Source: Chryseobacterium aurantiacum
GTDB taxonomy: Bacteria > Bacteroidota > Bacteroidia > Flavobacteriales > Weeksellaceae
DNA length: 64,000 nt
Assembly (NCBI RefSeq): GCF_003020585.1
Contig: NZ_PXUE01000001.1
Location: 124,001 to 188,000 of the forward strand
Direction: 5' to 3'
Of this stretch, positions 8,044 to 16,731 are shown piece after piece (positions within the stretch are counted from its first letter, which is position 1; each line of letters starts with the position of its first letter). The notes under the pieces are model-generated. The model made no database searches and was not told the DNA's origin. It was given only the letters and a program-made list of their open reading frames with translations. The translations under genes and the position numbers were made by a program.

Positions 8044-8087
8044 TTATCATTTGCCAAGTTTTAGTAATAAATGGATTTGTATTTTTG
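8044..8087 (+). promoter_or_regulatory. Crp/Fnr-type operator plus promoter of the MATE gene
   Basis: TTATCATTTGCCAA (8044-8057) matches the TTGTCA-NN-TGACAA palindrome at 10 of the 12 arm positions. Its centre is exactly 29.5 bp before the -7 box TATTTTTG (8080-8087), the same spacing as at the Crp/Fnr and purA promoters. Confidence 0.6.
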
Positions 8088-8106
8088 AATTTATATAAAT
8101 TATTGA

Positions 8107-8120
8107 TTGACAAATGACAA
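8107..8120 (+). promoter_or_regulatory. Second Crp/Fnr-like palindrome over the MATE start codon
   Basis: TTGACAAATGACAA matches the palindrome at all arm positions but one and overlaps the ATG at 8114. A protein bound here would block rather than activate; it could also be chance because the ATG supplies part of the match. Confidence 0.4.
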
Positions 8121-9508
8121 AATATGTTGACTTTTTGAAAAAAGCCTTTAGCGGAGAAGAAACCGATTTTACAAAGGTTAATATTAGAAGTGCTGTTCTT
8201 CTCTTGGCGATTCCTATGATGCTGGAAATGGCTATGGAATCAGTATTTGCACTGGTTGATCTGTACTTTGTAGGACATTTGAAAGAGAGCGGATACGCTA
8301 TTCAGACGGTTGGGCTTACAGAATCTGTTCTTTCCATCATGTACTCTATTGCCATTGGGATGAGTATGGCCGCAACAGCCCTGGTAGCGAGAAGAATTGG
8401 CGAGAAAAATCCGGAACAGGCCTCCAGAAGTGCGGCGCAGGTTCTGTTGGTTTCATTTGCCATAACTTTTATTTTAAGTTTATTCGGGGTGATCTACGCA
8501 GAGGAAATTTTGGTTCTTATGGGATCTAAGCCGGAAGCTGCTGCCTACGGAAAAGACTTTACAAGGATTATGATGGGAAGCAGTACAATTATAATGCTTT
8601 TATTTCTTATCAATGGTATTTTTAGAGGAGCAGGAAATGCGATGATTGCAATGAAGAGTTTATGGATTGCCAATATCGCCAATATTATCCTTTGTCCTAT
8701 CCTGATAAAAGGGATGGGACCTATTCCCGCGTTGGGACTTACAGGGGCTGCGTTGGCAACAACAATAGGCAGAAGTATAGGGGTAATTTACCAGCTGTAT
8801 CATCTTTTAGTAGCAGATACCCAGATTCGTATTAAGCTTGAGTACTTTAAGCCCAAATATGATCTTATTGGATCGATTGTAAAAATTGCAACTCCCGGAA
8901 TTTTTCAGTTTGTGATTGCATCATGCAGCTGGATTTTCCTTGCGGAGTTGGTTGCTACTACAGGCGGTGAAAATGCTTCAGCAGGCTATCAGACTGCATT
9001 AAGGCTTATGATGTTCTTTATGCTTCCTGCATGGGGACTAAGCAATGCAGCTTCTACTTTGGTAGGGCAGAATATGGGGGCCAATGAAATGCTTCGGGCA
9101 GAGCAGTCTGTGATGAAGACCGTTAAGTATAATGTGGTTTTCATGTTGGCGGTAAGCCTGATATTTATTCTTTTGGGTGATATTTTAGTTAGTTTTTTCA
9201 CTCAGGAGGCAGAGATAAAAGATTTTGCTAAGAATGCTCTTCATATTATGAGTGTTGGTTTTATTTTTTACGGAGTGGGAATGGTAATGATTAATGCATT
9301 CAACGGAGCGGGAGATACCTGGACGCCAACGTGGGTCAATCTTTTTGGATTCTGGTTGTTTCAGATTCCCTTGGCTTTTTTTCTTGCAAAATATATGGGA
9401 ATGGGGCCAAAAGGAGTTTTTATCTCAATTCCTGCAGCAGAGACCCTGATTACCATCGTTGCTTTTATTTTATTTAAAAGAGGAAAATGGAAAACAGTAA
9501 AGGTTTAG
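8114..9508 (+). CDS. MATE family efflux transporter
   Basis: The 464-residue inner-membrane exporter has about 12 predicted helices arranged as two related halves, as in NorM/DinF-type multidrug and toxin extrusion proteins. Family features include AIPMMLEMAMESVFALVDLYFV near the N-terminus, MGMSMAATALVARRIG-like text, the FLINGIFRGAGNAMIAM segment in the first half, and NAFNGAGDTWTPTWVNLFG in the second. It uses a cation gradient to expel drugs or metabolites; the substrate is unknown. A Crp/Fnr-type operator precedes the promoter, so it is probably regulated with purA and the regulator gene. Confidence 0.92.
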   Translation: MTKYVDFLKKAFSGEETDFTKVNIRSAVLLLAIPMMLEMAMESVFALVDLYFVGHLKESGYAIQTVGLTESVLSIMYSIAIGMSMAATALVARRIGEKNPEQASRSAAQVLLVSFAITFILSLFGVIYAEEILVLMGSKPEAAAYGKDFTRIMMGSSTIIMLLFLINGIFRGAGNAMIAMKSLWIANIANIILCPILIKGMGPIPALGLTGAALATTIGRSIGVIYQLYHLLVADTQIRIKLEYFKPKYDLIGSIVKIATPGIFQFVIASCSWIFLAELVATTGGENASAGYQTALRLMMFFMLPAWGLSNAASTLVGQNMGANEMLRAEQSVMKTVKYNVVFMLAVSLIFILLGDILVSFFTQEAEIKDFAKNALHIMSVGFIFYGVGMVMINAFNGAGDTWTPTWVNLFGFWLFQIPLAFFLAKYMGMGPKGVFISIPAAETLITIVAFILFKRGKWKTVKV

Positions 9509-9597
9509 AGAATTGGAGATTTACAGAAAGAGAATGTTGAAAAGAAAATGAGGAGCAAAATTTTATTTAATTTATAAAACTTTAACAGCTTAATCCG

Positions 9598-9628
9598 TTG
9601 TGTTTTAATAGGATGTTTCCTAAATTCG
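9598..9628 (+). promoter_or_regulatory. Promoter of the thx gene
   Basis: TTG (9598-9600), 20 nt, then TAAATTCG (9621-9628), one mismatch from TAnnTTTG. The predicted leader is about 18 nt. Confidence 0.5.
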
Positions 9629-9652
9629 TAGTAACAACAAATATTTATTACT

Positions 9653-9772
9653 ATGGGAAAAGGAGACAAGAAATCGAGAAGAGGTAAGATCAATTCCGGA
9701 AGTTATGGAAAAAGAAGACCTAAAAAGGCTTCAAAATCTTTTGTAGCAACAGAAGAGAAGCCTAAAAAGTAA
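9653..9772 (+). CDS. 30S ribosomal protein Thx
   Basis: The 39-residue, strongly basic protein begins MGKGDKKSRRGKI and contains GSYGKRRPKK, the signature of the Thx family that sits at the top of the 30S head and stabilises 16S rRNA. In Bacteroidota the homologues carry a short C-terminal tail like the one seen here (SFVATEEKPKK). It is too short for ordinary ORF cut-offs. It has its own promoter and a strong terminator. Confidence 0.88.
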   Translation: MGKGDKKSRRGKINSGSYGKRRPKKASKSFVATEEKPKK

Positions 9773-9780
9773 AAACAATA

Positions 9781-9817
9781 AAAAAGACCAAAGAGATATT
9801 CTTCGGTCTTTTTTTAT
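9781..9817. terminator. Bidirectional terminator between thx and the DUF937 gene
   Basis: AAAAAGACC pairs with GGTCTTTTT around an inner AAGA/TCTT helix, with A and T runs on both sides. It serves the convergent thx and DUF937 genes. Confidence 0.88.
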
Positions 9818-9832
9818 TAAAAATTAAATTAA

Positions 9833-10486
9833 CTATTTTCCAAAAATATTTCCCAGGATACCTCCTAGTCCGCCTCCTTGCTGTTGCTGATTTCCACCTC
9901 CGCCAAGTACACTTCCTAATATATCATTTAAAGGGTTACCTGATGATTGAGATTGTCCGCCACCCAAAACACTTCCAAGAATGTCATTTAAAGGATTTGA
10001 CTGCTGAGTCTGAGCCTGGTTAGAAGCATTTCCAAGGATTCCTCCCAAAAGATCTCCTAAACCTCCTGCTCCAACATTGCTTTGCTGTTTTTGCTGACCA
10101 ATGTATCCCATTACTACAGGAGCTAACATGGCAAGGATAGGTCCTATTTTATCTATTGAAATTCCAGTATTTTGTGATAGCTGGTTTTCTACAGTACTTT
10201 TTTGCCCGCCAAAAATATGGTCAAGGATAGAGCCGCCTTCCGCTTGTCTTGCCTCAATTTGTGAAGGATCATTTAAGATACTTCCATTATGATCTTTATC
10301 AAGAGCACTATTCAAAGCCTCAGCTTCTTTTGCATCTTGTGACTTATTTCTAAGATAAGAAATGATAAGAGGGGTAGCAACGGCTAATAGAGCAATTACT
10401 TGATTTCTATTGATTCCGAATTTGTTTTCAGCCTGTTCAGCAACCTGGTTGCTAGTGTTCCCTGTAAGTAGGTCTATTAAGCTCAT
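9833..10486 (-). CDS. DUF937 protein with Gly/Gln-rich repeats
   Basis: The 217-residue protein has an N-terminal DUF937 (YidB-like) helical domain (about 1-135; MSLIDLLTGNTSNQVAEQAE and LLAVATPLIISYL). The low-complexity C-terminus contains two near-identical NPLNDILGSVLGGG repeats separated by Gln/Ser/Gly stretches and ends GGILGNIFGK. Function is unknown. The repeats look like self-associating or intrinsically disordered sequence. A promoter box lies directly upstream. Confidence 0.85.
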   Translation of the reverse strand: MSLIDLLTGNTSNQVAEQAENKFGINRNQVIALLAVATPLIISYLRNKSQDAKEAEALNSALDKDHNGSILNDPSQIEARQAEGGSILDHIFGGQKSTVENQLSQNTGISIDKIGPILAMLAPVVMGYIGQQKQQSNVGAGGLGDLLGGILGNASNQAQTQQSNPLNDILGSVLGGGQSQSSGNPLNDILGSVLGGGGNQQQQGGGLGGILGNIFGK

Positions 10487-10513
10487 TGTTTGTGTTTAAC
10501 GTGTTAACTGTAC

Positions 10514-10541
10514 CAAAGTTATCAAAAAATATGCCTTCCAA
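10514..10541 (-). promoter_or_regulatory. Promoter of the DUF937 gene
   Basis: The minus strand reads TTG (10541-10539), 17 nt, then TAACTTTG (10521-10514), a perfect -7 box; the leader is about 25 nt. Confidence 0.55.
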
Positions 10542-10565
10542 AATATTTTGGATTCATAATTATTG

Positions 10566-11825
10566 TTAAAGTTTTCGGATCTGCTCCTCTGTGTAACCTT
10601 TGCTTTTTAAGACCTTTATATATTCCAGTGCGCTGAAGGTCATCCAATGGATAGGTTCAGGAGCAGTTTTCTTATCAATCGTAAATTCAAGGATGCCTGC
10701 ATTGTTGTTCATCCAAGGAAGTAAGTAATAGTTCATACCACCCTTATACTTTTTAAATTCATGAGCCTGCTTTCCTTTTTCTGTAAAGAGGGCAATATTA
10801 TAGCAAAGTACATATCCTAGAGGGATAAGCAGACAAATCCATGATACTTTTTTGAATGAAGCATATCTTGCTGAAGACAATCCATATCCGATGGAAAGAG
10901 CAAAAATAATATTAAAAGGGATAAAGAATACATAATTGTCGGAAACAATATAAAATGTAGAAAAACCATATACCAAGACAGCTGCCACAAAGAATACATA
11001 AAACATTTTCTTGTTTAAGCGATATAGCAAAGCAATTCCTGCGATCCCGAAAAATATAAAAATATTGAAGTTATAAACCAGGTAGGTAAAAGATAAAAGG
11101 AGATCTTTTATTAATTGTACCGTTGTCTGCTTCAATGAATCCTGAACCCATGTTCCCTGATCTGAAGAGTAAGGAGACTTGAAAGGCAAGCCTTGTGCAA
11201 TATTCAGAATAAACAAGGATGAAAACAATATAATAAAAAGAGCAAGCGATGAATACACATGCCTTTTTTCTTCTTTGAAATAAAATAAAAAAAGAAGCAA
11301 AGCAGGAATTAACAAAATGTTCTGGATATGTACCCAAAGACTGATTCCCAGAAACAAACTGCTCAGTATAATATGAATGTTTTTCTTTTCAATAAAAACT
11401 TTGGCCATCGAAAAGAAAAAAAGACTTACCCATAAAGAGTTGTAGGTATATACTTCTACAATTTCAGCATTTCTCCAGAAAGAAAAACTGAAACCAAATA
11501 CAAAAGCTGCTGTAATGGCGGCCCATTCGGTCCTTGCAATACTTTTTACAGTAAGGTAAATAACAGAAACGGTCGCCGCACCTGAAGTAACAACAAGAAA
11601 CCGACTGGCTTCAATGGCGCTAAGGTCTATCAGGTTTTTAATTAAAATAGCAGTGTTAGTATATAAAAAATGACTGGTAGCCGTAGCTGTGGTTTCAAAT
11701 TCACCCTTTTCTACGGAAAGAACAAATCCTACACAATCAGCAAAGGGAATTTTGGTAAAACTCCCGATATAATAAATTACTAAAAAAACAAAAAATAAAA
11801 CGATAGCAGATAGAGATCTCTTCAT
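10566..11825 (-). CDS. DUF2723 (GT-C-like) membrane protein
   Basis: The 419-residue polytopic protein has about 10 predicted helices. The segment SFSFWRNAEIVEVYTYNSLW is the hallmark of DUF2723, a family related to eukaryotic TMEM260 protein O-mannosyltransferase and assumed to use the GT-C fold. An acidic residue early in the protein (PFADC) sits in the first periplasmic loop, where GT-C enzymes carry a catalytic Asp. It may transfer a lipid-linked sugar in the periplasm (inference). It is the second gene of a two-gene unit, 2 nt after the DUF2480 gene. Confidence 0.85.
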   Translation of the reverse strand: MKRSLSAIVLFFVFLVIYYIGSFTKIPFADCVGFVLSVEKGEFETTATATSHFLYTNTAILIKNLIDLSAIEASRFLVVTSGAATVSVIYLTVKSIARTEWAAITAAFVFGFSFSFWRNAEIVEVYTYNSLWVSLFFFSMAKVFIEKKNIHIILSSLFLGISLWVHIQNILLIPALLLFLFYFKEEKRHVYSSLALFIILFSSLFILNIAQGLPFKSPYSSDQGTWVQDSLKQTTVQLIKDLLLSFTYLVYNFNIFIFFGIAGIALLYRLNKKMFYVFFVAAVLVYGFSTFYIVSDNYVFFIPFNIIFALSIGYGLSSARYASFKKVSWICLLIPLGYVLCYNIALFTEKGKQAHEFKKYKGGMNYYLLPWMNNNAGILEFTIDKKTAPEPIHWMTFSALEYIKVLKSKGYTEEQIRKL

Positions 11826-11827
11826 TC

Positions 11828-12337
11828 TTAGTTCTTTACAATTGGAACATTGGAGCAGGCTTCCCCAAACATCAGAGATTTTACTAAAGGTTTTAGCTGT
11901 TCTACCAGCTCTATATAAGCGTTTTCAGGAATTTCTTTATCTGAACAGCCTTTTACCAATACTCTTTTCCCCCTCATATCTTCAAAATCATAAGTCTGGA
12001 TGGCTTTGTGCATCAGCAGAACTTCAAGATCTTCACGGTTTCCGAATACAATCTTTTTGGTAACATCAGTAATCTTTGCTGTTAATACAAAATAGGCCCA
12101 AAGCGGAATGATGGTGTCCACAGAATTATAGATATACACATAACAGTCACTATATTCCTCTACATTAATTGCTTCCACCTTTTCACGGAAATCTTTCTCC
12201 TTCAGGATCATTTCCTGAAAAAGAAAATCTTTAAGGTCTATACCTTTTCTTGTGCCCTTTGGAAGTAGAGTGGCAAGGTCAAAATTCACAAGGCCGCTTT
12301 CAGCAACTTTATTTCGGATTTCAAATTCTTCTGACAT
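11828..12337 (-). CDS. DUF2480 family protein
   Basis: A soluble protein of 169 residues with the DUF2480 pattern: an N-terminal IRNKVAESGLVNFDL segment, DLKDFLFQEMILKEKDFRE, a central IYNSVDTIIPLWAYFVL and a late VKGCSDKEIPENAY containing a conserved Cys. DUF2480 is confined to Bacteroidota and has no known function; the local Cys/charged arrangement resembles Fe-S or thiol proteins only loosely. I chose ATG 12337 over 12346, since the promoter places the transcript start at about 12351. It heads an operon with the DUF2723 gene. Confidence 0.85.
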   Translation of the reverse strand: MSEEFEIRNKVAESGLVNFDLATLLPKGTRKGIDLKDFLFQEMILKEKDFREKVEAINVEEYSDCYVYIYNSVDTIIPLWAYFVLTAKITDVTKKIVFGNREDLEVLLMHKAIQTYDFEDMRGKRVLVKGCSDKEIPENAYIELVEQLKPLVKSLMFGEACSNVPIVKN

Positions 12338-12356
12338 TTTTATCATTATCTTTGAA

Positions 12357-12364
12357 CAAATTTA
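12357..12364 (-). promoter_or_regulatory. TAnnTTTG -7 box of the DUF2480-DUF2723 operon
   Basis: The minus strand reads TAAATTTG, a perfect -7 element 20 nt before the chosen ATG, giving a very short leader. A plus-strand TATCTTTG at 12347-12354 overlaps nearby and could fire toward lpxB. Confidence 0.5.
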
Positions 12365-12493
12365 CGAATTAAGATCAATATACATTTTAATTTGTTCTCT
12401 ATCCTTACCATAGAGACCACCCATGATCCAACAATGAAAGTTTTGGGATGTTTCTGATGGTCATTAAAACAAACAACAAAGATTTCGGAGGAA

Positions 12494-13597
12494 ATGAAAT
12501 ATTACATTATTGCAGGAGAAGCTTCTGGTGATTTGCATGGAAGTAATTTAATGAAAGCCTTAAAACACAAGGATCCAAATGCAGAATTTAGATTTTGGGG
12601 TGGAGACCTTATGGCAGCTCAGGGCGGAACGTTGGTGAAGCATTACCGTGATCTTGCTTTTATGGGATTTTTGGAAGTGGTTATGAATTTAAGAACCATT
12701 TTGAATAATATCAAATTTTGTAAAGAGGATATTATTCAAAACAAACCCGATGTTTTGATCCTGGTAGACTATCCTGGTTTTAATTTAAGGATTGCCAGAT
12801 TTGCCAAAGAGCTTGGAATTAAAGTGATTTATTATATTTCTCCACAGCTTTGGGCCTGGAAGGAAGGGAGAGTGGAAATCATCAAAAAATATGTGGATGA
12901 AATGATGGTGATTCTTCCGTTTGAAGAAGATTTTTATAGAAAACATGGCGTTCATTCCCACTTTGTAGGTCATCCTTTACTGGATGCTATTTCTGATTTA
13001 AAGGAAATTAGTATTGAGAAGTTTAAAGAAGAAAACGGACTGAACGAAAAAGAAATCATTGCACTTTTACCGGGCTCCAGAAAACAGGAAGTTGAAAAAA
13101 TGCTTGAAATAATGCTTTCTGTAAGACCGCATTTTAAAAATTATCAGTTTGTGATTGCCGGTGCGCCAAGTCTTCCGAAAGAATTTTACCAAAAATATGT
13201 GGATGATAGTGTTCACTTTGTTTCCAATAAAACATACGATTTGTTGAGGTGCTCAAAAGCTGCTTTGGTCACTTCCGGAACTGCTACTTTAGAAACTGCC
13301 TTACTGAATATTCCTGAGGTTGTTTGCTACCGTGGAAGTAAAATTTCCTATGCTATTGCCAAAAGATTGGTGAAAAATATCAATTACATTTCTCTGGTTA
13401 ATCTGATTATGGATAGAGAAGTTGTAAAAGAATTGATTCAGAATGATTTAAATACCAAAAACCTTGTAGAGGAACTTAATAAAATCATAGAAGGAGCAAA
13501 AAGAGAACAGGTTTTGAATGACTATAGCCTTTTGAGAGAAAAGCTAGGAGGGAAAGGAGCCAGTGATCATGCTGCTGAGGTGATTTTGAGCGTTTAA
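12494..13597 (+). CDS. lpxB: Lipid-A-disaccharide synthase
   Basis: The 367-residue GT-B glycosyltransferase condenses UDP-2,3-diacylglucosamine with lipid X to make the lipid A disaccharide on the inner membrane. Visible signatures are IIAGEASGDLHGSNLM, DYPGFNLRIA, YYISPQLWAWKEGR, PFEEDFYRKHGV, VGHPLLDA, LLPGSRKQEVEK and TSGTATLETALL. Length is typical. A purine-rich CGGAGGA lies just before the ATG, an unusual Shine-Dalgarno-like sequence for this phylum. A GH99-like gene follows after 39 nt. Confidence 0.96.
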   Translation: MKYYIIAGEASGDLHGSNLMKALKHKDPNAEFRFWGGDLMAAQGGTLVKHYRDLAFMGFLEVVMNLRTILNNIKFCKEDIIQNKPDVLILVDYPGFNLRIARFAKELGIKVIYYISPQLWAWKEGRVEIIKKYVDEMMVILPFEEDFYRKHGVHSHFVGHPLLDAISDLKEISIEKFKEENGLNEKEIIALLPGSRKQEVEKMLEIMLSVRPHFKNYQFVIAGAPSLPKEFYQKYVDDSVHFVSNKTYDLLRCSKAALVTSGTATLETALLNIPEVVCYRGSKISYAIAKRLVKNINYISLVNLIMDREVVKELIQNDLNTKNLVEELNKIIEGAKREQVLNDYSLLREKLGGKGASDHAAEVILSV

Positions 13598-13636
13598 AAT
13601 ATCTTTTTTGTGAGAACTTAAATTACTTTGTTAAAA

Positions 13637-14728
13637 ATGAATTGTTTTAAAAATCTTTTGTTATTCATTGTTTGTACGTTTTTTTTCTCAAATAGTTTTG
13701 CACAGCAGAACAACTCAAGAGATCAAGTTCAGATCTTTTATTACGGCTGGTACGGAAACCAGTCAACGGATGGAAGTTTGCAGCATTGGAACCATGAAAT
13801 AATCCCTCACTGGAGTAACCCTAAATGGAATAATCTGGGACATTACAAAGGAGGAGATGATATAGGGGCCAATTTTTATCCTGCCCTAGGTAACTACAGT
13901 TCCAGCGATGTGAATATCATTAAAAAGCATATGAAGATGATGAAGGAAGCTGGAGTGGGAGTCGTTATTCTAAGCTGGCTAGGTAAAGATTCTTTTACAG
14001 ATAAAAGCGTAAAGAATTATCTGGATATTGCAGATCGTTTCAATTTAAAAGTAGCTTTTCATATAGAGCCATTTTATAAAAATATCACAGAACTTCGGGA
14101 TCAGCTTTCTTATCTTGTGAAAAGCTATTCTAAGCACCCTGCTTTTTACAAAAAAGATGGAAAACCTTTGTACTATGTATATGACAGCTATAAAATTGCT
14201 CCGGAAGAATGGTCAAGACTTCTGTCTAAAGATGGAGATAAAACTGTTCGAAATACAGAACTGGATGCTCTTTACATAGGATTGTGGGTAGAGAAAAATG
14301 ATTCTGCTTTTTTTGATAAAGCCAGTTTTGATGGCTTCTACACCTACTTTGCCAGCGAAGGATTTGTTTTTGGCAGTACTACTTCTAATTGGAATTTTCT
14401 TTCCACTTATGCAAAAGAGCATAAGCTTATTTTTATACCTTGTGTAGGACCTGGATATTCCGATACAAGAATAAGACCCTGGAATGAAGACAATTTTAAA
14501 AGCAGGGACAATGGTAAGTACTACGAAACGATGTTTGATGCCGCTATAAAAGTAAATCCTGAGTTTATTGGGATTACTTCATTTAATGAGTGGCATGAAG
14601 GAACACAAATAGAACCTGCAATTCCTAAAAAGGCAGGAAATTTCACCTATGAAGATTATGGTAGTGATCCATGGTTTTACATTAAACAAACTAAGCAATT
14701 GACCAATGAATTTTTGAAAACTAAATAG
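13637..14728 (+). CDS. Secreted GH99-like endo-mannosidase family protein
   Basis: The 363-residue protein has a signal peptide (about 1-23, ending NSFAQ), then the (beta/alpha)8 fold typical of glycoside hydrolase family 99. Motifs are IFYYGWYGN, HYKGGDDIGANFYPALG, GVGVVILSWLG, KVAFHIEPFYKN, GFYTYFASEGF and ITSFNEWHEGTQIEPA, the last holding the conserved acidic residues. GH99 enzymes cleave alpha-1,2-mannan or glucosyl-mannose internally. The start is ATG 13637; the in-frame TTG at 13628 lies in an upstream T-rich element. The exact substrate is not deducible. Confidence 0.88.
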   Translation: MNCFKNLLLFIVCTFFFSNSFAQQNNSRDQVQIFYYGWYGNQSTDGSLQHWNHEIIPHWSNPKWNNLGHYKGGDDIGANFYPALGNYSSSDVNIIKKHMKMMKEAGVGVVILSWLGKDSFTDKSVKNYLDIADRFNLKVAFHIEPFYKNITELRDQLSYLVKSYSKHPAFYKKDGKPLYYVYDSYKIAPEEWSRLLSKDGDKTVRNTELDALYIGLWVEKNDSAFFDKASFDGFYTYFASEGFVFGSTTSNWNFLSTYAKEHKLIFIPCVGPGYSDTRIRPWNEDNFKSRDNGKYYETMFDAAIKVNPEFIGITSFNEWHEGTQIEPAIPKKAGNFTYEDYGSDPWFYIKQTKQLTNEFLKTK

Positions 14729-14874
14729 ATTTGAATTTTTTATTGTAAACCTTGTTTTTTAAAGCAAAAAAATAAGCGTTCTATTGCTCTGTTTAATCAG
14801 AGTCAATACGTTTGTTTAGCAATTATAGAGCTTATATTCAATTGATTAATTTCCTATTTTGGATTTCTAATTAA

Positions 14875-16653
14875 TTGAATTTGAATAGACAACCTCTCCT
14901 TATTTTAGTCATCTGCTTTATTCTTGGAATTTTTTTTCAGGACAAGATCTTATTGGAAAAAAACGCAGTGTATGGAGTAGGTGCTATTGTCCTCAGTATC
15001 TTAATGTCAATGTTTTTTCAGGCTTATTTTTTACATAAAGCCAGAACGGTTTTACTAGGTCTATTATTCTTTGGAATAGGCATTATACTTCATTTTTCTA
15101 ATACTTTTTCCATACGTGTGGAAGTACCTGTAAAAAAGAAAGAAACCGTTATTTTTAAAATTTCCAATAAATTAAATTCTACTGAGAAATATAGAAAATA
15201 TGAGGGTGAAGTACAGGCTGGATCCAGGAACTTTAACTCTATCCTTTATCTTCCAAAAGGTATTAAGGAACTGGACTTTACCCATTATTATACCTCAGAA
15301 GCCTATATCACAAAACCAAATTCTCCACCACATGATTTTCAGTTCGATTACGCTCGTTATCTGAAAAGAAAAAATATTGAATATCAGATCTATTTTTCAA
15401 AGGAAATACTTTCTGTAAAACGAAATGATATGAGCTTTACAGATTATATAAAACAGCATAGGTTTGATGTTCTGAAAAAAATTGATAAAACAAAAATGTC
15501 AGCAAAAACCAGAGACTTTTTAAAAGGAATCATCTTGGCTGACAGAACGGAAATGGAAGCAGATATGGTGCTGGATTTCAACAGATCAGGACTAGTGCAT
15601 TTTCTTACTATTTCCGGAACTCATATCGTTGTTATTTTCGGAATTTTTTATTTTTTGATAGTTCGTTTTACACCTTTACAGTTCCGAAAATATGCTGTTA
15701 TTCTAAGCTTAGGATTCATCTGGCTATTTGCCATCTTCATTGGCTTTGGAAATTCTGTGTTGAGGTCCTGCATCATGCTGAGTGTCTATTTTATCTTTGT
15801 ACTGCTTCAGAGAAAGCCAGACTTACTTCACTCGTTGGCATTATCCGCATTTGTTATTCTTATTTTGGATACCCAGCAGATTTTTGACGTTGGGTTTCAA
15901 CTTAGCTTTGCTGCCGTGCTGGGGATATTTTGGCTCAATCAGCCCCTGCTAAAATATTTTCCAAGGCAAGATCATTATTTGAAGAAATTGATTTTTAATA
16001 CGGTCACAATCTCTATTTCTGCACAGCTGGCCACCCTTCCTTTGGTTTTGTATTATTTTCATCAGTTTTCTCTTGTTTCCATTCTTGCTAATTTTATCAT
16101 AGTTCCTTTTTCCGAAGTAATTATTGTTTTTTCATTCCTTATGACGACGCTTATCGCCTTCGGAATTAATTTTATATTTATTGATAAAGTGTACGACCTT
16201 GTTATTCAGATTTTATTGAGATGCATCCACTGGTTTGCGGAGGTTGATTTTCTGTTTTTTAAAAATATTCCGATGAATCTGATCGAAGTATGGGCTGCAT
16301 TAGTGATAGTATATTTGCTAAGACCAACGATTTTAAAATTTAATTTTAAAAATAGCATGAAATTGACAATGGCTTGTTTGCTCCTTTTCATGGTAAGGAT
16401 GGGATTTGATATTTTTGAAAATCAAAAAGAAGAAATACTGATGCATACCTTTAAAAAAAGTAAAGTTTTTTCCCTGAAAAAAGGAAGTAGGGTCTGTTTT
16501 TGGATTCCTGATAGGGCAGAGCAGGAAAAGGTTTCACGGTTTATTATTGCTCCTTATTGTTCCTCACGAAGAATAGATGATTTTAAAATAAAAGTAATTC
16601 CTCCATCAGCTCAAAAAATAGTTTTCAGAGAGCACATCTACGAAATAAAATAA
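14875..16653 (+). CDS. ComEC/Rec2 family competence membrane protein
   Basis: The 592-residue inner-membrane protein has an N-terminal DUF4131 region with two helices and a soluble part (about 1-180), then the ComEC channel domain (about 200-500) with LADRTEMEADMVLDFN and HFLTISGTHIVVIFG signatures and about eight helices. It lacks the C-terminal metallo-beta-lactamase domain found in Firmicutes ComEC, as is common in Bacteroidota. The family imports single-stranded DNA during transformation. No ATG fits the N-terminus; TTG at 14875 (or TTG 14881) gives the typical N-LNRQPLLIL start. Confidence 0.9.
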   Translation: MNLNRQPLLILVICFILGIFFQDKILLEKNAVYGVGAIVLSILMSMFFQAYFLHKARTVLLGLLFFGIGIILHFSNTFSIRVEVPVKKKETVIFKISNKLNSTEKYRKYEGEVQAGSRNFNSILYLPKGIKELDFTHYYTSEAYITKPNSPPHDFQFDYARYLKRKNIEYQIYFSKEILSVKRNDMSFTDYIKQHRFDVLKKIDKTKMSAKTRDFLKGIILADRTEMEADMVLDFNRSGLVHFLTISGTHIVVIFGIFYFLIVRFTPLQFRKYAVILSLGFIWLFAIFIGFGNSVLRSCIMLSVYFIFVLLQRKPDLLHSLALSAFVILILDTQQIFDVGFQLSFAAVLGIFWLNQPLLKYFPRQDHYLKKLIFNTVTISISAQLATLPLVLYYFHQFSLVSILANFIIVPFSEVIIVFSFLMTTLIAFGINFIFIDKVYDLVIQILLRCIHWFAEVDFLFFKNIPMNLIEVWAALVIVYLLRPTILKFNFKNSMKLTMACLLLFMVRMGFDIFENQKEEILMHTFKKSKVFSLKKGSRVCFWIPDRAEQEKVSRFIIAPYCSSRRIDDFKIKVIPPSAQKIVFREHIYEIK

Positions 16654-16731
16654 GATTTTCTCTTTTTTTTATTTTCCTTTATTTTACAATATGTCGCGAT
16701 CTTATTTAGAAAGATTACAAACTGCCTAATT

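Noticed and set aside
9505-9693. 62-residue minus-strand frame between the MATE and DUF937 genes
   Set aside because: It is antisense to the thx promoter and start; thx has clear family identity.
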